Source: Solibacillus sp. FSL H8-0523 (lineage in GTDB: Bacteria > Bacillota > Bacilli > Bacillales_A > Planococcaceae). From it: a stretch of DNA of 64,000 nucleotides. Location of the stretch: assembly GCF_038051985.1 (NCBI RefSeq), contig NZ_CP150291.1, forward strand, positions 3,534,001 through 3,598,000. Reading direction: 5' to 3'. Shown here in pieces: positions 56,656-64,000 of the stretch (the stretch's first letter is position 1; the number at the start of each line of letters is the position of its first letter). The notes under the pieces were generated by a model. It saw nothing but the letters and a program-made list of their open reading frames with translations. It ran no database searches and had not been told where the DNA came from. The position numbers and the translations under genes are program-made.

Positions 56656-56816
56656 CTACTAGTCCAAGTTCTAGAAAAATTACATATTTGTTCGCATTAC
56701 ACAGTTATGTGAATATACCGAAGACGTCTTCTTTTTCAAGTGTTCCGTAAATAATACACCAAATAGATATAATAAAAATTAACATTATATCCATAAAATC
56801 CTTAACCTATAAGCTT

Positions 56817-56846
56817 TATAATGAAGGTAATACTACGATCCGTAGT
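56817..56846 (+). promoter_or_regulatory. bdhA promoter -10 and candidate operator
   Basis: TATAAT at 56817-56822 has no recognisable -35 hexamer. The inverted repeat ACTACG-ATC-CGTAGT (56832-56846) lies at about +2 to +17. A repressor or activator site is likely, but no family can be named. Confidence 0.45.
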
Positions 56847-56870
56847 AATACGAAATATGGAGTGATGATC

Positions 56871-57926
56871 ATGAAAGCAGCACGTTGGTATAAGGCGAAG
56901 GATATTCGCGTAGAACAAATTGAAGAACCTCAAGTTACAGCAGGTCGCGTAAAAATTCAAGTTGCATGGACAGGAATTTGCGGTAGTGACCTTCATGAAT
57001 ATGTAGCAGGTCCGATTTTCGTTCCAGTAGATGCACCACATGCAGTAAGTAAAGAAGTTGCACCAGTTGTAATGGGTCATGAATTTTCTGGTACAGTCAT
57101 TGAGATTGGTGAAGGTGTCACAAACGTCCAAGTTGGCGATCAAGTTGTTGTTGAACCGATTTTAGCATGTGGGGAATGTGCAGCATGTAAAAAAGGTAAA
57201 TATAATATTTGTAAGCACTTAGGCTTCCACGGGTTATCCGGTGGCGGCGGTGGTTTCTCTGAATTCACAGTTGTGGATGAGCGTTGGGTACACAAAATGC
57301 CTGAAGGATTATCATTAGAGCAAGGTGCTTTAGTTGAGCCTGCAGCAGTAGCCTTACACTCCGTTCGTATGAGTAAATTAAAAGCGGGCGATAAAGCGGT
57401 CGTATTTGGTGTAGGTCCAATCGGTTTACTTGTTATCGAAGCATTAAAAGTAGCAGGTGCTTCTGAAATTTATGCGGTAGAATTATCGAAAGAGCGCGGG
57501 GCAAAAGCATTAGAACTTGGTGCTACTGCTGTCATTAACCCTGCTGAAGAAGCAGACGTTGTTGCAAAAATTCAAGAGCTAACAAATGGTGGTGCGGACG
57601 TTGCCTTTGAAGTAACAGGTGTTCCGGTTGTGTTAAAGCAAGCAATCGACTCGACTTCATTTGAAGGGGAAACAATTATCGTGTCGATTTGGGAGAAAGA
57701 AGCTTCAATTCAACCAAACAACATCGTATTATCAGAGCGTAGTGTAAAAGGAATTATTGCCTACCGCGATATTTTCCCAGCAGTTATGCACTTAATGACA
57801 CAAGGCTACTTCCCAGCAGACAAGTTAGTGACGAAACGCATCACGCTAGATGAAGTCGTAACAGAAGGCTTTGAAACATTAGTAAATGACAAAGACCAAA
57901 TCAAAATTTTAGTCGCGTCGAAATAA
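56871..57926 (+). CDS. bdhA: 2,3-butanediol dehydrogenase BdhA
   Basis: A 351-residue zinc-dependent medium-chain dehydrogenase. Catalytic zinc ligands are in GICGSDLHEY and GHEFSG. The structural zinc cysteines are in CGECAACKKGKYNIC. The cofactor loop is FGVGPIGLL. It is close to B. subtilis BdhA, which interconverts acetoin and 2,3-butanediol. ATG 56871 has GGAG 8 bases before it; two earlier ATGs overlap that site. Monocistronic, with terminator 57932-57972. Confidence 0.87.
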   Translation: MKAARWYKAKDIRVEQIEEPQVTAGRVKIQVAWTGICGSDLHEYVAGPIFVPVDAPHAVSKEVAPVVMGHEFSGTVIEIGEGVTNVQVGDQVVVEPILACGECAACKKGKYNICKHLGFHGLSGGGGGFSEFTVVDERWVHKMPEGLSLEQGALVEPAAVALHSVRMSKLKAGDKAVVFGVGPIGLLVIEALKVAGASEIYAVELSKERGAKALELGATAVINPAEEADVVAKIQELTNGGADVAFEVTGVPVVLKQAIDSTSFEGETIIVSIWEKEASIQPNNIVLSERSVKGIIAYRDIFPAVMHLMTQGYFPADKLVTKRITLDEVVTEGFETLVNDKDQIKILVASK

Positions 57927-57931
57927 GTAAC

Positions 57932-57972
57932 AAAAGCTGATGAATGGAAAAAATTCCATTCATCGGCTTTTT
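57932..57972 (+). terminator. Terminator of bdhA
   Basis: AAAGCTGATGAATGGAA pairs with TTCCATTCATCGGCTTT (one G-U pair), followed by TT. Confidence 0.85.
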
Positions 57973-58027
57973 CATCTCCATTTCCTTACTATTTCATGTA
58001 AAATAGAGGGAGCTAGGAGGTATAAAT

Positions 58028-58270
58028 ATGAAAAACTTTCTTTTTGTAGTAGTAATATTCGCCATTTCTTACTTCGGAATTTCATGGCTGGGTAAGGTCA
58101 TTTTCCCAAGCAACGATGAAGCTTCTGCTACATCCGCGAGCTCTTTGCAAGCCGCCGTTACGTTTGGTGGCGTGAACTATTTAAATGTCTTTATGTACAT
58201 AATTTTAGCGTGTATCGTAACCGCAATTGTTTACTTTACAGCAAAAAGCAAGGATTTGTCCGAGAAGTAA
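58028..58270 (+). CDS. Small two-helix membrane protein, unknown
   Basis: An 80-residue protein with helices at about 4-26 and 52-72, joined by an Ala/Ser-rich loop (SATSASSLQAA). TAGGAGG precedes the ATG by 8 bases. Not recognised. Its last five codons also form one arm of the terminator of the convergent MFS gene. Confidence 0.75.
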   Translation: MKNFLFVVVIFAISYFGISWLGKVIFPSNDEASATSASSLQAAVTFGGVNYLNVFMYIILACIVTAIVYFTAKSKDLSEK

Positions 58271-58289
58271 TTCTGGGACAAATCCTTGC
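58248..58289 (-). terminator. Terminator of the MFS gene, embedded in the convergent gene
   Basis: A 14-bp perfect stem GCAAGGATTTGTCC/GGACAAATCCTTGC with TTTTT on the minus strand only. One arm is inside the coding end of the 58028-58270 gene. Confidence 0.75.
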
Positions 58290-58379
58290 GCCGAGGATGG
58301 TGAATTTATTCTGACCACCGCAGAAGCACCGCACTCAAGCGGATTCTTAATACATGTTATAGCCACTGACCTGATATTT

Positions 58380-59552
58380 TTACTTTTCGGAAAGAACGAC
58401 TGCTTTTTTTGATTTCCCGAAGATAATGACAATGAGCGCAACGACAACTAACATCGACCCTACTAACAATAAAAATCCGTCATTTGGGAAGAACTCTAAA
58501 TAAAGTCCGCCTAAAAACGGCCCACTCAAGCTTCCTAAGCTAAAGAAAATCCCGCACAGTAAATTTCCTGTTGGTAACAGTTCTTTTGGCGTTAAATCCG
58601 CCATATAGGTAATACCAAGCGAGAACATCGAACCAACACACATCCCGCCGACAAAGAATACCGCTGCTACGAGCATTTGCGAATATTCAACAAAATTACC
58701 GATTAAAAATACTGCACCACCTATAGATAGCCCCGTAATAATGACTTTGCGTCTTCCGATTTTATCTCCTAGCATCCCGAGTGGGAACTGCATGAAAATC
58801 GCACCAACTGAAAAACCCGCAAGCATAATCGACACAAACGTTAATTCGAAGTCTTTACGTAGCGCATAGACCGGAAATAGCGCATTTAGTGAGGACTCTA
58901 AAAATCCATAAACAAACGGAGGTAAAAATGCGACCCACCCATATTTTACTGCTAATTTATAGCGCGTTAAGCCCTTTTGGTTCGCATCGCCAGCTAAGGC
59001 TGCTGGTTTTTCGTTCTTCACGAAAAATACGAGTGACCACGCCACTAAACATAGTGCCGATGACACGATAAACGGCAACGTCTCTGAGATTTTTACAAGT
59101 GGCACGAATAACGGACCCACTGCAAAGCCTAAGCCAAATGAAATGCCGTAAATCGACATGCTTCTTCCTAATTTATGCGTCGGGGTTGTTGACGTAATCC
59201 ATGTTTGCGTTGAGAAATGCAGGGCATGATCCCCGATCCCGATGAGCATACGTAAAACAAACCAAAACAGCACACTTTTCCATAATGGAAATAAAAATAA
59301 TGAAACAAAAACGAGTGCCCCACCAAAAACAATAATGGGCTTATACCCATATTTACGTAGCGGCTGCTCGATAAATGGCGAAATTAATAAAGTACCTATG
59401 TAAAGGCCCGTTGCATTGAGTCCATTAAGTGTTGATGAAACCCCGTCCCCCTCAAAAATCACGGAAATGAGCGGTAGTAACATTCCCTGCGAAAAGCCTG
59501 AAATGGATACGATAATGACTAAAATGATAAACCGACGTTGTTCGTAACTCAT
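58380..59552 (-). CDS. MFS transporter (YfkF-like)
   Basis: A 390-residue transporter with 12 predicted membrane helices. The MFS loop motif between helices 8 and 9 is FPLGMLGDKIGRRKVI; the N-half has DHALHFSTQTW and GRSMSIYGISFGLGFAVGP. A drug or metabolite exporter is likely. Similarity to B. subtilis YfkF is tentative. AAAGGAG precedes the ATG. Monocistronic. Confidence 0.85.
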   Translation of the reverse strand: MSYEQRRFIILVIIVSISGFSQGMLLPLISVIFEGDGVSSTLNGLNATGLYIGTLLISPFIEQPLRKYGYKPIIVFGGALVFVSLFLFPLWKSVLFWFVLRMLIGIGDHALHFSTQTWITSTTPTHKLGRSMSIYGISFGLGFAVGPLFVPLVKISETLPFIVSSALCLVAWSLVFFVKNEKPAALAGDANQKGLTRYKLAVKYGWVAFLPPFVYGFLESSLNALFPVYALRKDFELTFVSIMLAGFSVGAIFMQFPLGMLGDKIGRRKVIITGLSIGGAVFLIGNFVEYSQMLVAAVFFVGGMCVGSMFSLGITYMADLTPKELLPTGNLLCGIFFSLGSLSGPFLGGLYLEFFPNDGFLLLVGSMLVVVALIVIIFGKSKKAVVLSEK

Positions 59553-59628
59553 AATATGTTCTCCTTTTATTTATACGTCTCACATCGTATCACAGCTTTT
59601 TATCCGTTGGGGAAACTTTTACAAACAT

Positions 59629-59672
59629 AAAAACCCTAGCTAACTTTATCTCTAAAAGTTAACTAGGGCTTC
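59629..59672 (-). terminator. Terminator of a small minus-strand unit
   Basis: Minus strand CCCTAGTTAACTTTT, short loop, AAAGTTAGCTAGGG (one mismatch), then TTTTT. No annotated gene ends into it; the 32-codon frame does. Confidence 0.8.
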
Positions 59673-59693
59673 AATTTTCACTTAATTCCATTT

Positions 59694-59792
59694 TTACTTT
59701 GCATAAACAATCTTTACCGGCAGATTTGCCGAAAAACGTTTAAACTTCCTCCTTTTCATATGGGTTTGCCAATACATATTTTTTTCGACCAT
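59694..59792 (-). CDS. Candidate 32-residue basic miniprotein
   Basis: The frame from ATG 59792 gives a basic peptide with MKRRKFKRFS in the middle and NLPVKIVYAK at the end. It ends 25 bases before a strong terminator. GAGGGAG touches the ATG, which is poor spacing. ATG at 59777 or 59759 are alternatives. An extended -10 (TGTTATGAT) lies about 30 bases upstream. The unit could instead be a non-coding RNA of about 190 nt. Confidence 0.4.
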   Translation of the reverse strand: MVEKNMYWQTHMKRRKFKRFSANLPVKIVYAK

Positions 59793-59822
59793 CTCCCTCG
59801 TATTTAGGTATGACCTTACTTT

Positions 59823-59831
59823 ATCATAACA
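59823..59831 (-). promoter_or_regulatory. Extended -10 of the small unit
   Basis: Minus strand TGTTATGAT (TGnTATGAT). No clear -35. The transcript would run from about 59816 to the terminator at 59629. Confidence 0.4.
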
Positions 59832-59952
59832 ATTTAATTAACGCAATATTCTAAATACAAAGAATTTTAAATTAATTAATAAGTGCTATACAATTTCCTA
59901 TTATTTTAAGACTTCTTAATAAAATCCAATTGCATTTCCCTTAAGTTGTCCA

Positions 59953-59981
59953 TTAACTTTTAGAATGGAACGTAGTATAAT
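59953..59981 (+). promoter_or_regulatory. Promoter of the SE1561 family gene
   Basis: TTAACT, 17-nt spacer, TATAAT; about 28 bases from the predicted +1 to the ATG. Confidence 0.6.
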
Positions 59982-60015
59982 GTTGTTAAGCAAACACAAA
60001 AGGAGCATTACGCAC

Positions 60016-60201
60016 ATGAATCCAATTACAAACAAAGAACAACAAGTAACGTATTTAAAAGAACGTTTAGAAATCTTCCTTGAGGTGTTAGATGCTATCG
60101 ATCCAGAAACAACCGAGTTAGAAGATATCGATCGCTTAATTCAAATGATGGACGATTTAGAACAAAAAATGGACCAATTCCAAACGCGCGAAGAACAATA
60201 A
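60016..60201 (+). CDS. SE1561 family small protein
   Basis: A 61-residue acidic helical protein (MNPITNKEQQVTYLKERLEI at the start). It fits the uncharacterised SE1561 family of Bacillales. ATG 60016 follows AAAGGAG with a 10-nt spacer; the longer frame upstream has no ribosome site and crosses the promoter. A SigA promoter precedes it and a terminator follows. Confidence 0.78.
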   Translation: MNPITNKEQQVTYLKERLEIFLEVLDAIDPETTELEDIDRLIQMMDDLEQKMDQFQTREEQ

Positions 60202-60207
60202 TATTTC

Positions 60208-60239
60208 AAAGCAATGCTCCAGTTGGGCATTGCTTTTTT
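60208..60239 (+). terminator. Terminator of the SE1561 gene
   Basis: AAAGCAATGC, 8-nt loop, GCATTGCTTT and Ts. Confidence 0.85.
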
Positions 60240-60299
60240 CATTATCTAACATAAATATGCTTTATAAATGGAATTTTTAATAATTTCATTTTCTATTAT

Positions 60300-60313
60300 T
60301 GTAAGCGCTCTTT
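60300..60313 (+). promoter_or_regulatory. Candidate CcpA cre site
   Basis: TGTAAGCGCTCTTT fits the cre consensus TGWAANCGNTNWCA except for the last two bases. It lies just upstream of a TATAAT-containing region of the fumarase gene, where CcpA would repress it under good carbon supply. Confidence 0.45.
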
Positions 60314-60387
60314 TTTTTCTAGTTTAAAAGAGTTATAATATGGGATGGATTTTAAAACAAAACTATTTTTCTGGGGGGAAAAATCAG

Positions 60388-61929
60388 ATGACATACTTAG
60401 AAACTTTAGAGAAAAGTCTTTATTCTTTAATAACTGAAACATCTACGAACTTACCAAAAGACGTTCGTCGTGCAATTAAAGCAGCAAAAGCATCTGAAAA
60501 CGCGGGTACTCGTGCAGCCATGACATTAGACACGATTACTACAAACATCGTAATGGCGGAAGACAACGTATCTCCAATTTGTCAAGATACTGGTTTACCA
60601 ACATTTAAAGTATATACTCCGATTGGTGTAAACCAAATCGAAATTAAAAAAGCTATCCAAACTGCGATTGCTGCAGCTACTGGTGATGCAAAATTACGTC
60701 CAAACTCAGTTGACTCATTAACGGGTAAAAACTCGGGTACAAACATCGGCGCTGGTCTTCCAGTTGTGAAGTTTGAACAATGGGAAAACGACTACATCAC
60801 AATTAAGTTAATTCTTAAAGGTGGCGGCTGTGAAAACAAAAACATTCAATACTCACTTCCTGCAGAATTAGAAGGTTTAGGCCGCGCTGGTCGTGACTTA
60901 GACGGTATTCGTAAGTGTATTTTACACTCTGTATGGCAAGCACAAGGTCAAGGCTGTTCAGCTGGTTTCATCGGTGTTGGTATCGGTGGAGACCGCTCTT
61001 CTGGTTATGATCTTGCAAAAGAACAATTATTCCGTCACGTTGAAGATACAAACCCAATCGAAGACTTAGCAAAATTAGAAGATTACGTTGTAAAAACAGC
61101 GAACACATTCGGTGTTGGTACAATGGGCTTCGGCGGTGAAGCAACACTTTTAGGCTGTAAAATTGGCGTAATGGACCGCTTACCTGCATCATTCTTCGTA
61201 TCTGTAGCTTACAACTGTTGGGCTTACCGTCGTATGGCAATCGATATCGATCCAGCGACTGGTGAAATCACAAACTGGCACTACCAAGATGGCGAAAAAA
61301 TCACGTTCAAAGACGAAGAAAAAGAAGAAGCTTCTTCTAATAACAAAGTAGTTGAACTAGTTGCACCAATTTCTGAAGAACAAATTCGTTCATTAAACGT
61401 TGGTGACGTAGTAAAAATTTCTGGTCGTATGTACACTGGCCGTGACGCAATCCACCACCATTTAATCGGTGAAGGCGTTGAAGCACCAGTAGACTTAGAC
61501 GGTCAAATTATTTACCACTGTGGCCCAGTAATGGCGAAAGACGAAGCAGGCAACTGGGTTGTTAAAGCTGCTGGTCCAACAACTTCAATTCGTGAGGAGC
61601 CATACCAAGGCGACATCATGAAAAAATTCGGTATCCGTGCAGTTATGGGTAAAGGCGGCATGGGTCCAAAAACATTAAAAGCACTTGGCGAGCACGGCGG
61701 CGTTTACTTAAACGCAATCGGTGGTGCGGCTCAGTACTACGCAGACTGCATCAAATCAGTTGACGGCGTAGACTTAATTGATTTCGGTATTCCGGAAGCA
61801 ATGTGGCACTTATCAGTTCAAGACTTTACAGCAGTTGTAACAATGGACTCTCACGGGAACTCATTACACGCTGATGTAGAAAAATCTTCATTAGAAAAAT
61901 TATCATTACACGCTGAGCGCGTATATTAA
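60388..61929 (+). CDS. fumA: Class I fumarate hydratase (Fe-S)
   Basis: A 513-residue single-chain class I fumarase, catalysing fumarate to malate in the TCA cycle. The alpha part (about 1-300) has C65 (ICQDTGLP), C190 (GQGCSAGF) and C277 (AYNCWAY), the probable ligands of the [4Fe-4S] cluster; spacing is comparable to E. coli FumA. The beta part (about 325-510) includes DAIHHHLIGEG and KGGMGPKTL. ATG 60388 follows GGGGGG by 9 bases. B. subtilis uses the unrelated class II FumC instead. Oxygen-labile; a cre-like site is upstream. Confidence 0.9.
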   Translation: MTYLETLEKSLYSLITETSTNLPKDVRRAIKAAKASENAGTRAAMTLDTITTNIVMAEDNVSPICQDTGLPTFKVYTPIGVNQIEIKKAIQTAIAAATGDAKLRPNSVDSLTGKNSGTNIGAGLPVVKFEQWENDYITIKLILKGGGCENKNIQYSLPAELEGLGRAGRDLDGIRKCILHSVWQAQGQGCSAGFIGVGIGGDRSSGYDLAKEQLFRHVEDTNPIEDLAKLEDYVVKTANTFGVGTMGFGGEATLLGCKIGVMDRLPASFFVSVAYNCWAYRRMAIDIDPATGEITNWHYQDGEKITFKDEEKEEASSNNKVVELVAPISEEQIRSLNVGDVVKISGRMYTGRDAIHHHLIGEGVEAPVDLDGQIIYHCGPVMAKDEAGNWVVKAAGPTTSIREEPYQGDIMKKFGIRAVMGKGGMGPKTLKALGEHGGVYLNAIGGAAQYYADCIKSVDGVDLIDFGIPEAMWHLSVQDFTAVVTMDSHGNSLHADVEKSSLEKLSLHAERVY

Positions 61930-61933
61930 TTTA

Positions 61934-62055
61934 AAAAGTGCTAAAGCGCCCGTTCAGCGCCGATAGACATTGGAGAGCCCAACGCAAAAGTAAACGATCC
62001 ACCACTTTTGCAGGAGGGTTCGAAATGTCCGAGGGGCTGGCGCTTTAGCCTAGAC
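61934..62055 (+). repeat. 122-bp structured repeat, copy 3
   Basis: Exactly 122 bp, same orientation as copies 1 and 2, only 4 bases past the fumA stop. The apical stem has become GCAAAAGT/ACTTTTGC and the middle stem GACATT/AATGTC, that is, both arms changed together. The outer stem GCTAAAGCGCC/GGCGCTTTAGC is intact. AGCGCC versus GGGGCT has one mismatch. Confidence 0.8.
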
Positions 62056-62065
62056 AAGAAATAGC

Positions 62066-62104
62066 AAAACGACTCGTCCCTTTATTGGAATGAGTCGTTT
62101 TTTA
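62066..62104 (+). terminator. Terminator downstream of fumA
   Basis: AAAACGACTC, 16-nt loop, GAGTCGTTTT and Ts. It follows the repeat, so the repeat is within the fumA transcript if no earlier stop exists. Confidence 0.8.
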
Positions 62105-62157
62105 GTTGGTACATCACCGTAACAGGGGTTGCTTTTCTAATAAAGTTTTACTGGATT

Positions 62158-62618
62158 GATTGGCGTGCTACGGCAACGTGATACGTGTCTTTATCACTGC
62201 CTTTATTGCCGTTTGCGAGGCACGCCAATCTCAAAATTTTTCCCTCGTTATAAAGTGAAGGAAAAAAAACCTCAATTAAGCCGCTTGCGCTAGCGCGAGG
62301 CGACGAATGGTGAAAAATTGATTCTTTCTTTATTGAATATGCTTAAATCAATACTTTGCTGATTGAAAAGTCATTTATCGAAAGAGTTCTTTTTTATTAG
62401 CGTTGATTATAAATAGCGCTATTTTAAAAAGAAATACTTTGCTTCACAATTTTTTACAGAAGCTTACCTAATGCCAAAATAGAGTGGCGCGGAGCGAAGG
62501 CGGCAGACTCCTGCGGGAACAGCACGAGCGGAAAATCCATTTTTTGTGCCGCCGTTAGAGGCACAAAAAATTAGTTGGAGCCGTGCCCAGCGTCCGCCGT
62601 AGCGCAGTAGAACGGACT
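62158..62618 (-). repeat. Composite repeat B
   Basis: Inverted relative to repeat A at 46322. 62158-62230 is a 73-bp unit with the same 11-bp inverted ends (GATTGGCGTGC/GCACGCCAATC) and lacks a 17-base stretch found in A. 62280-62302 is the near-palindrome GCCGCTTGCGCTAGCGCGAG. 62473-62618 is the GC-rich AGAGTGGCGCGGAGCGAAGG element, longer here than in A. The GC-rich part resembles repeats widespread in Bacillales intergenic regions. Confidence 0.75.
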
Positions 62619-62751
62619 CAATTAGAAGAGATTATTGTATTTTTATCCTCATCCTTAATTTATGTTGATTAACTCAAATTACGGTAATAGGCCATGAATT
62701 CCCTTATCGTACATGCTATACTGAAAAAAAGTAATTTAGTGGAGGGGAACT

Positions 62752-63006
62752 ATGTTTTTTGTAAAGCTACTCATTAACCTACTATTTATTGGCACACAAA
62801 TTCACGTTAGTACAAAATATAAGTGGAAACGTAGTCTTGCCATCGCGCTATTATTTACGATTTATACAATCATCATGTTCCCTCACGTAAAATTCCACTT
62901 TTTCTATCTTTATCTTTGTTTATTTTTATGGGCATTTTTTGTTGCTGCATTTTTTCAGCGCGACAGACTCTATCAATCTAAAAAAAGTCGTACAGAACCT
63001 CAATGA
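62752..63006 (+). CDS. Small membrane protein, unknown
   Basis: An 84-residue protein with hydrophobic segments at about 1-17, 29-46 and 49-69 and a basic tail (QSKKSRTEPQ). GGAGGGG precedes the ATG. Not recognised. Its last codons form part of the terminator shared with the convergent cystine transporter gene. Confidence 0.72.
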   Translation: MFFVKLLINLLFIGTQIHVSTKYKWKRSLAIALLFTIYTIIMFPHVKFHFFYLYLCLFLWAFFVAAFFQRDRLYQSKKSRTEPQ

Positions 63007-63021
63007 TTCTGTACGACTTTT
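62983..63021. terminator. Bidirectional terminator, 62752 gene / tcyP
   Basis: AAAAGTCGTACAGAA, 9-nt loop, TTCTGTACGACTTTT, perfect 15-bp stem. One arm is within the 3' end of the 62752 gene. Confidence 0.88.
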
Positions 63022-63027
63022 CATTTT

Positions 63028-64000
63028 TTAAACTAGCGGTGCTTTATCCGCTGGTTGATTGTATACTTCTGTATCTAATTCACCTGTTGCACGGCCTGAT
63101 ACGATTCCAGAAACCATTGAGCCACTTACGTTAAGTGCTGTACGACCCATGTCGATTAATGGTTCTACTGAAATTAAAATACCCGCTAAGGCAATCGGTA
63201 AGTCCATTGCCGATAATACGATGATTGCTGCAAATGTCGCACCACCACCAACACCTGCTACACCGAATGAGCTAATTGCTACGATTAAAATTAATGTCGC
63301 GATAAAGCCTGGTGATAATGGATTAATGCCCACTGTTGGTGCAATCATCACAGCTAGCATAGCTGGGTAAACACCCGCACAGCCGTTTTGTCCGATTGAT
63401 AAACCAAATGAGCCAGCGAAGTTCGCAATCCCATCTGGAACACCAAAGCGTTTTGTTTGTGTTTGGATATTAAGCGGTAATGCACCTGCACTTGAACGAG
63501 ATGTAAAGGCAAATAATAATACTTCCGCTGATTTTTTTACATATTGCACTGGGCTTAAACCAGTTAATGCAACGATAATTAAATGAATGATGAACATCAC
63601 AATAAGCGCTGCATAAGAAGCTACTACAAACTTACCTAAGTCCATAATCGCCCCTAAGTCACTCGTTGCTACTGTACGTGCCATAATTGCTGCTACCCCG
63701 TACGGAGTTAAACGTAAAATGATACGTACAACACCCATAATTAAACCGTATAAAGCGTCGATGCCTTTTTTCACGTTGTCTGCTGTCTCTTCTTCTTTAC
63801 GACGAAGTGTTAAATAACTAAAGCCTAAGAATGCTGCAAAAATTACAACACCAATTGTCGATGTCGCTCGTGCGCCTGTTAAATCTGAGAATGGGTTCGC
63901 TGGGAACATCGATAAAATTTGATCTGGCAGCGTTGTTACCTCAGCAGATTTCTCTACCATTGATTCGCCGCGCGCGATTTCAGCGTCCCCTTGCATAATT
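63028..64000 (-). CDS. tcyP: L-cystine/dicarboxylate symporter family transporter, partial
   Basis: The C-terminal 324 residues of a sodium-dependent symporter (SDF family), cut by the right edge; the frame is open there, so the start is outside. Family marks are RSSAGALPLNIQTQ in the serine-rich hairpin, NGCAGVYPAML and GVAGVGGGATFAA. ANPFSDLTGARATSTIGVVI is typical of TcyP/YdjN L-cystine importers (about 460 residues in full). The usual acidic amino-acid ligand pattern of GltP is absent, which favours cystine. Confidence 0.85.
   Translation of the reverse strand, partial: IMQGDAEIARGESMVEKSAEVTTLPDQILSMFPANPFSDLTGARATSTIGVVIFAAFLGFSYLTLRRKEEETADNVKKGIDALYGLIMGVVRIILRLTPYGVAAIMARTVATSDLGAIMDLGKFVVASYAALIVMFIIHLIIVALTGLSPVQYVKKSAEVLLFAFTSRSSAGALPLNIQTQTKRFGVPDGIANFAGSFGLSIGQNGCAGVYPAMLAVMIAPTVGINPLSPGFIATLILIVAISSFGVAGVGGGATFAAIIVLSAMDLPIALAGILISVEPLIDMGRTALNVSGSMVSGIVSGRATGELDTEVYNQPADKAPLV

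Larger units (their letters stand above)
59553..60015. other. Intergenic with a small minus-strand transcription unit
   Basis: The 463 bp contain a strong minus-strand terminator (59629-59672), a 32-codon frame before it (59694-59792), an extended -10 element (59823-59831) and the promoter of the SE1561 gene (59953-59981). The rest is AT-rich and empty. Confidence 0.55.
61930..62751. other. 822-bp gene-free repeat cluster
   Basis: Contains the 122-bp repeat copy 3, the fumarase terminator and composite repeat B. AT-rich linkers fill the rest. No gene was seen on either strand. Confidence 0.7.

Overview
The window is a low-GC Firmicutes chromosome of the order Bacillales. It carries YheA/YheB, Spo0M, PdaA, a gamma-type spore protein, PerR, RecX and YfhP-type genes, AGGAGG ribosome sites, and an rrn operon followed by a trnD-like tRNA cluster. 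Gene content and small lineage markers (SE1561-type protein, class I fumarase, GC-rich dispersed repeats) suggest a Planococcaceae spore former such as Solibacillus or Lysinibacillus. That genus-level placement is inference. Many starts were moved from the longest frame to an internal codon with a proper ribosome site.

Layout. 0.1-5.5 kb: yheBA, yheE, an MpfA-like magnesium exporter and the YhcYZ two-component system, whose kinase has an AirS-like four-cysteine GAF domain. 5.6-11.1 kb: a 122-bp structured repeat, an ECF sigma/DUF4179 pair with a candidate self-promoter, the acetyltransferase-amidase YhcX, a BdbC/thioredoxin pair and an RluA synthase. 11.2-13.3 kb: a decayed accessory patch of small membrane genes and pseudogenes, with four copies of a GTTTGGGAAYGTT-like motif at the unit borders. 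13.3-25 kb: metabolism (aldo-keto reductase, acyl-CoA ligase, catechol dioxygenase-like protein, LD-carboxypeptidase, NagB), Spo0M behind a SigW-type promoter, and trmL-queG, both acting on tRNA position 34. 25.2-32 kb: a minus-strand rrn operon (tandem promoters, 16S, 23S, 5S) followed by 16 tRNA genes and a terminator.

32-54.8 kb follows the B. subtilis ygxA-ygzB-perR-ygaF-gsaB-ygaE-ygaD-ygaC-sspE-mutY-yfhP-yfhJ-yfhH-recX-yfhF order. It is interrupted by an appDFABC oligopeptide transport operon. After that come pdaA and rlmD, a second ECF/DUF4179 pair, butanediol dehydrogenase, an MFS transporter, an apparently unannotated small minus-strand transcription unit, a class I fumarase with a candidate cre site, and a cystine transporter cut by the right edge.

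The least explained material lies between genes. There are three full-length 122-bp repeats plus a fragment whose stems keep pairing through compensatory changes. There is also a composite, MITE-like repeat present twice in opposite orientation (46.3 and 62.2 kb), and the motif-bordered patch at 11.2-12.5 kb. No CRISPR array, prophage or intact insertion sequence was seen.
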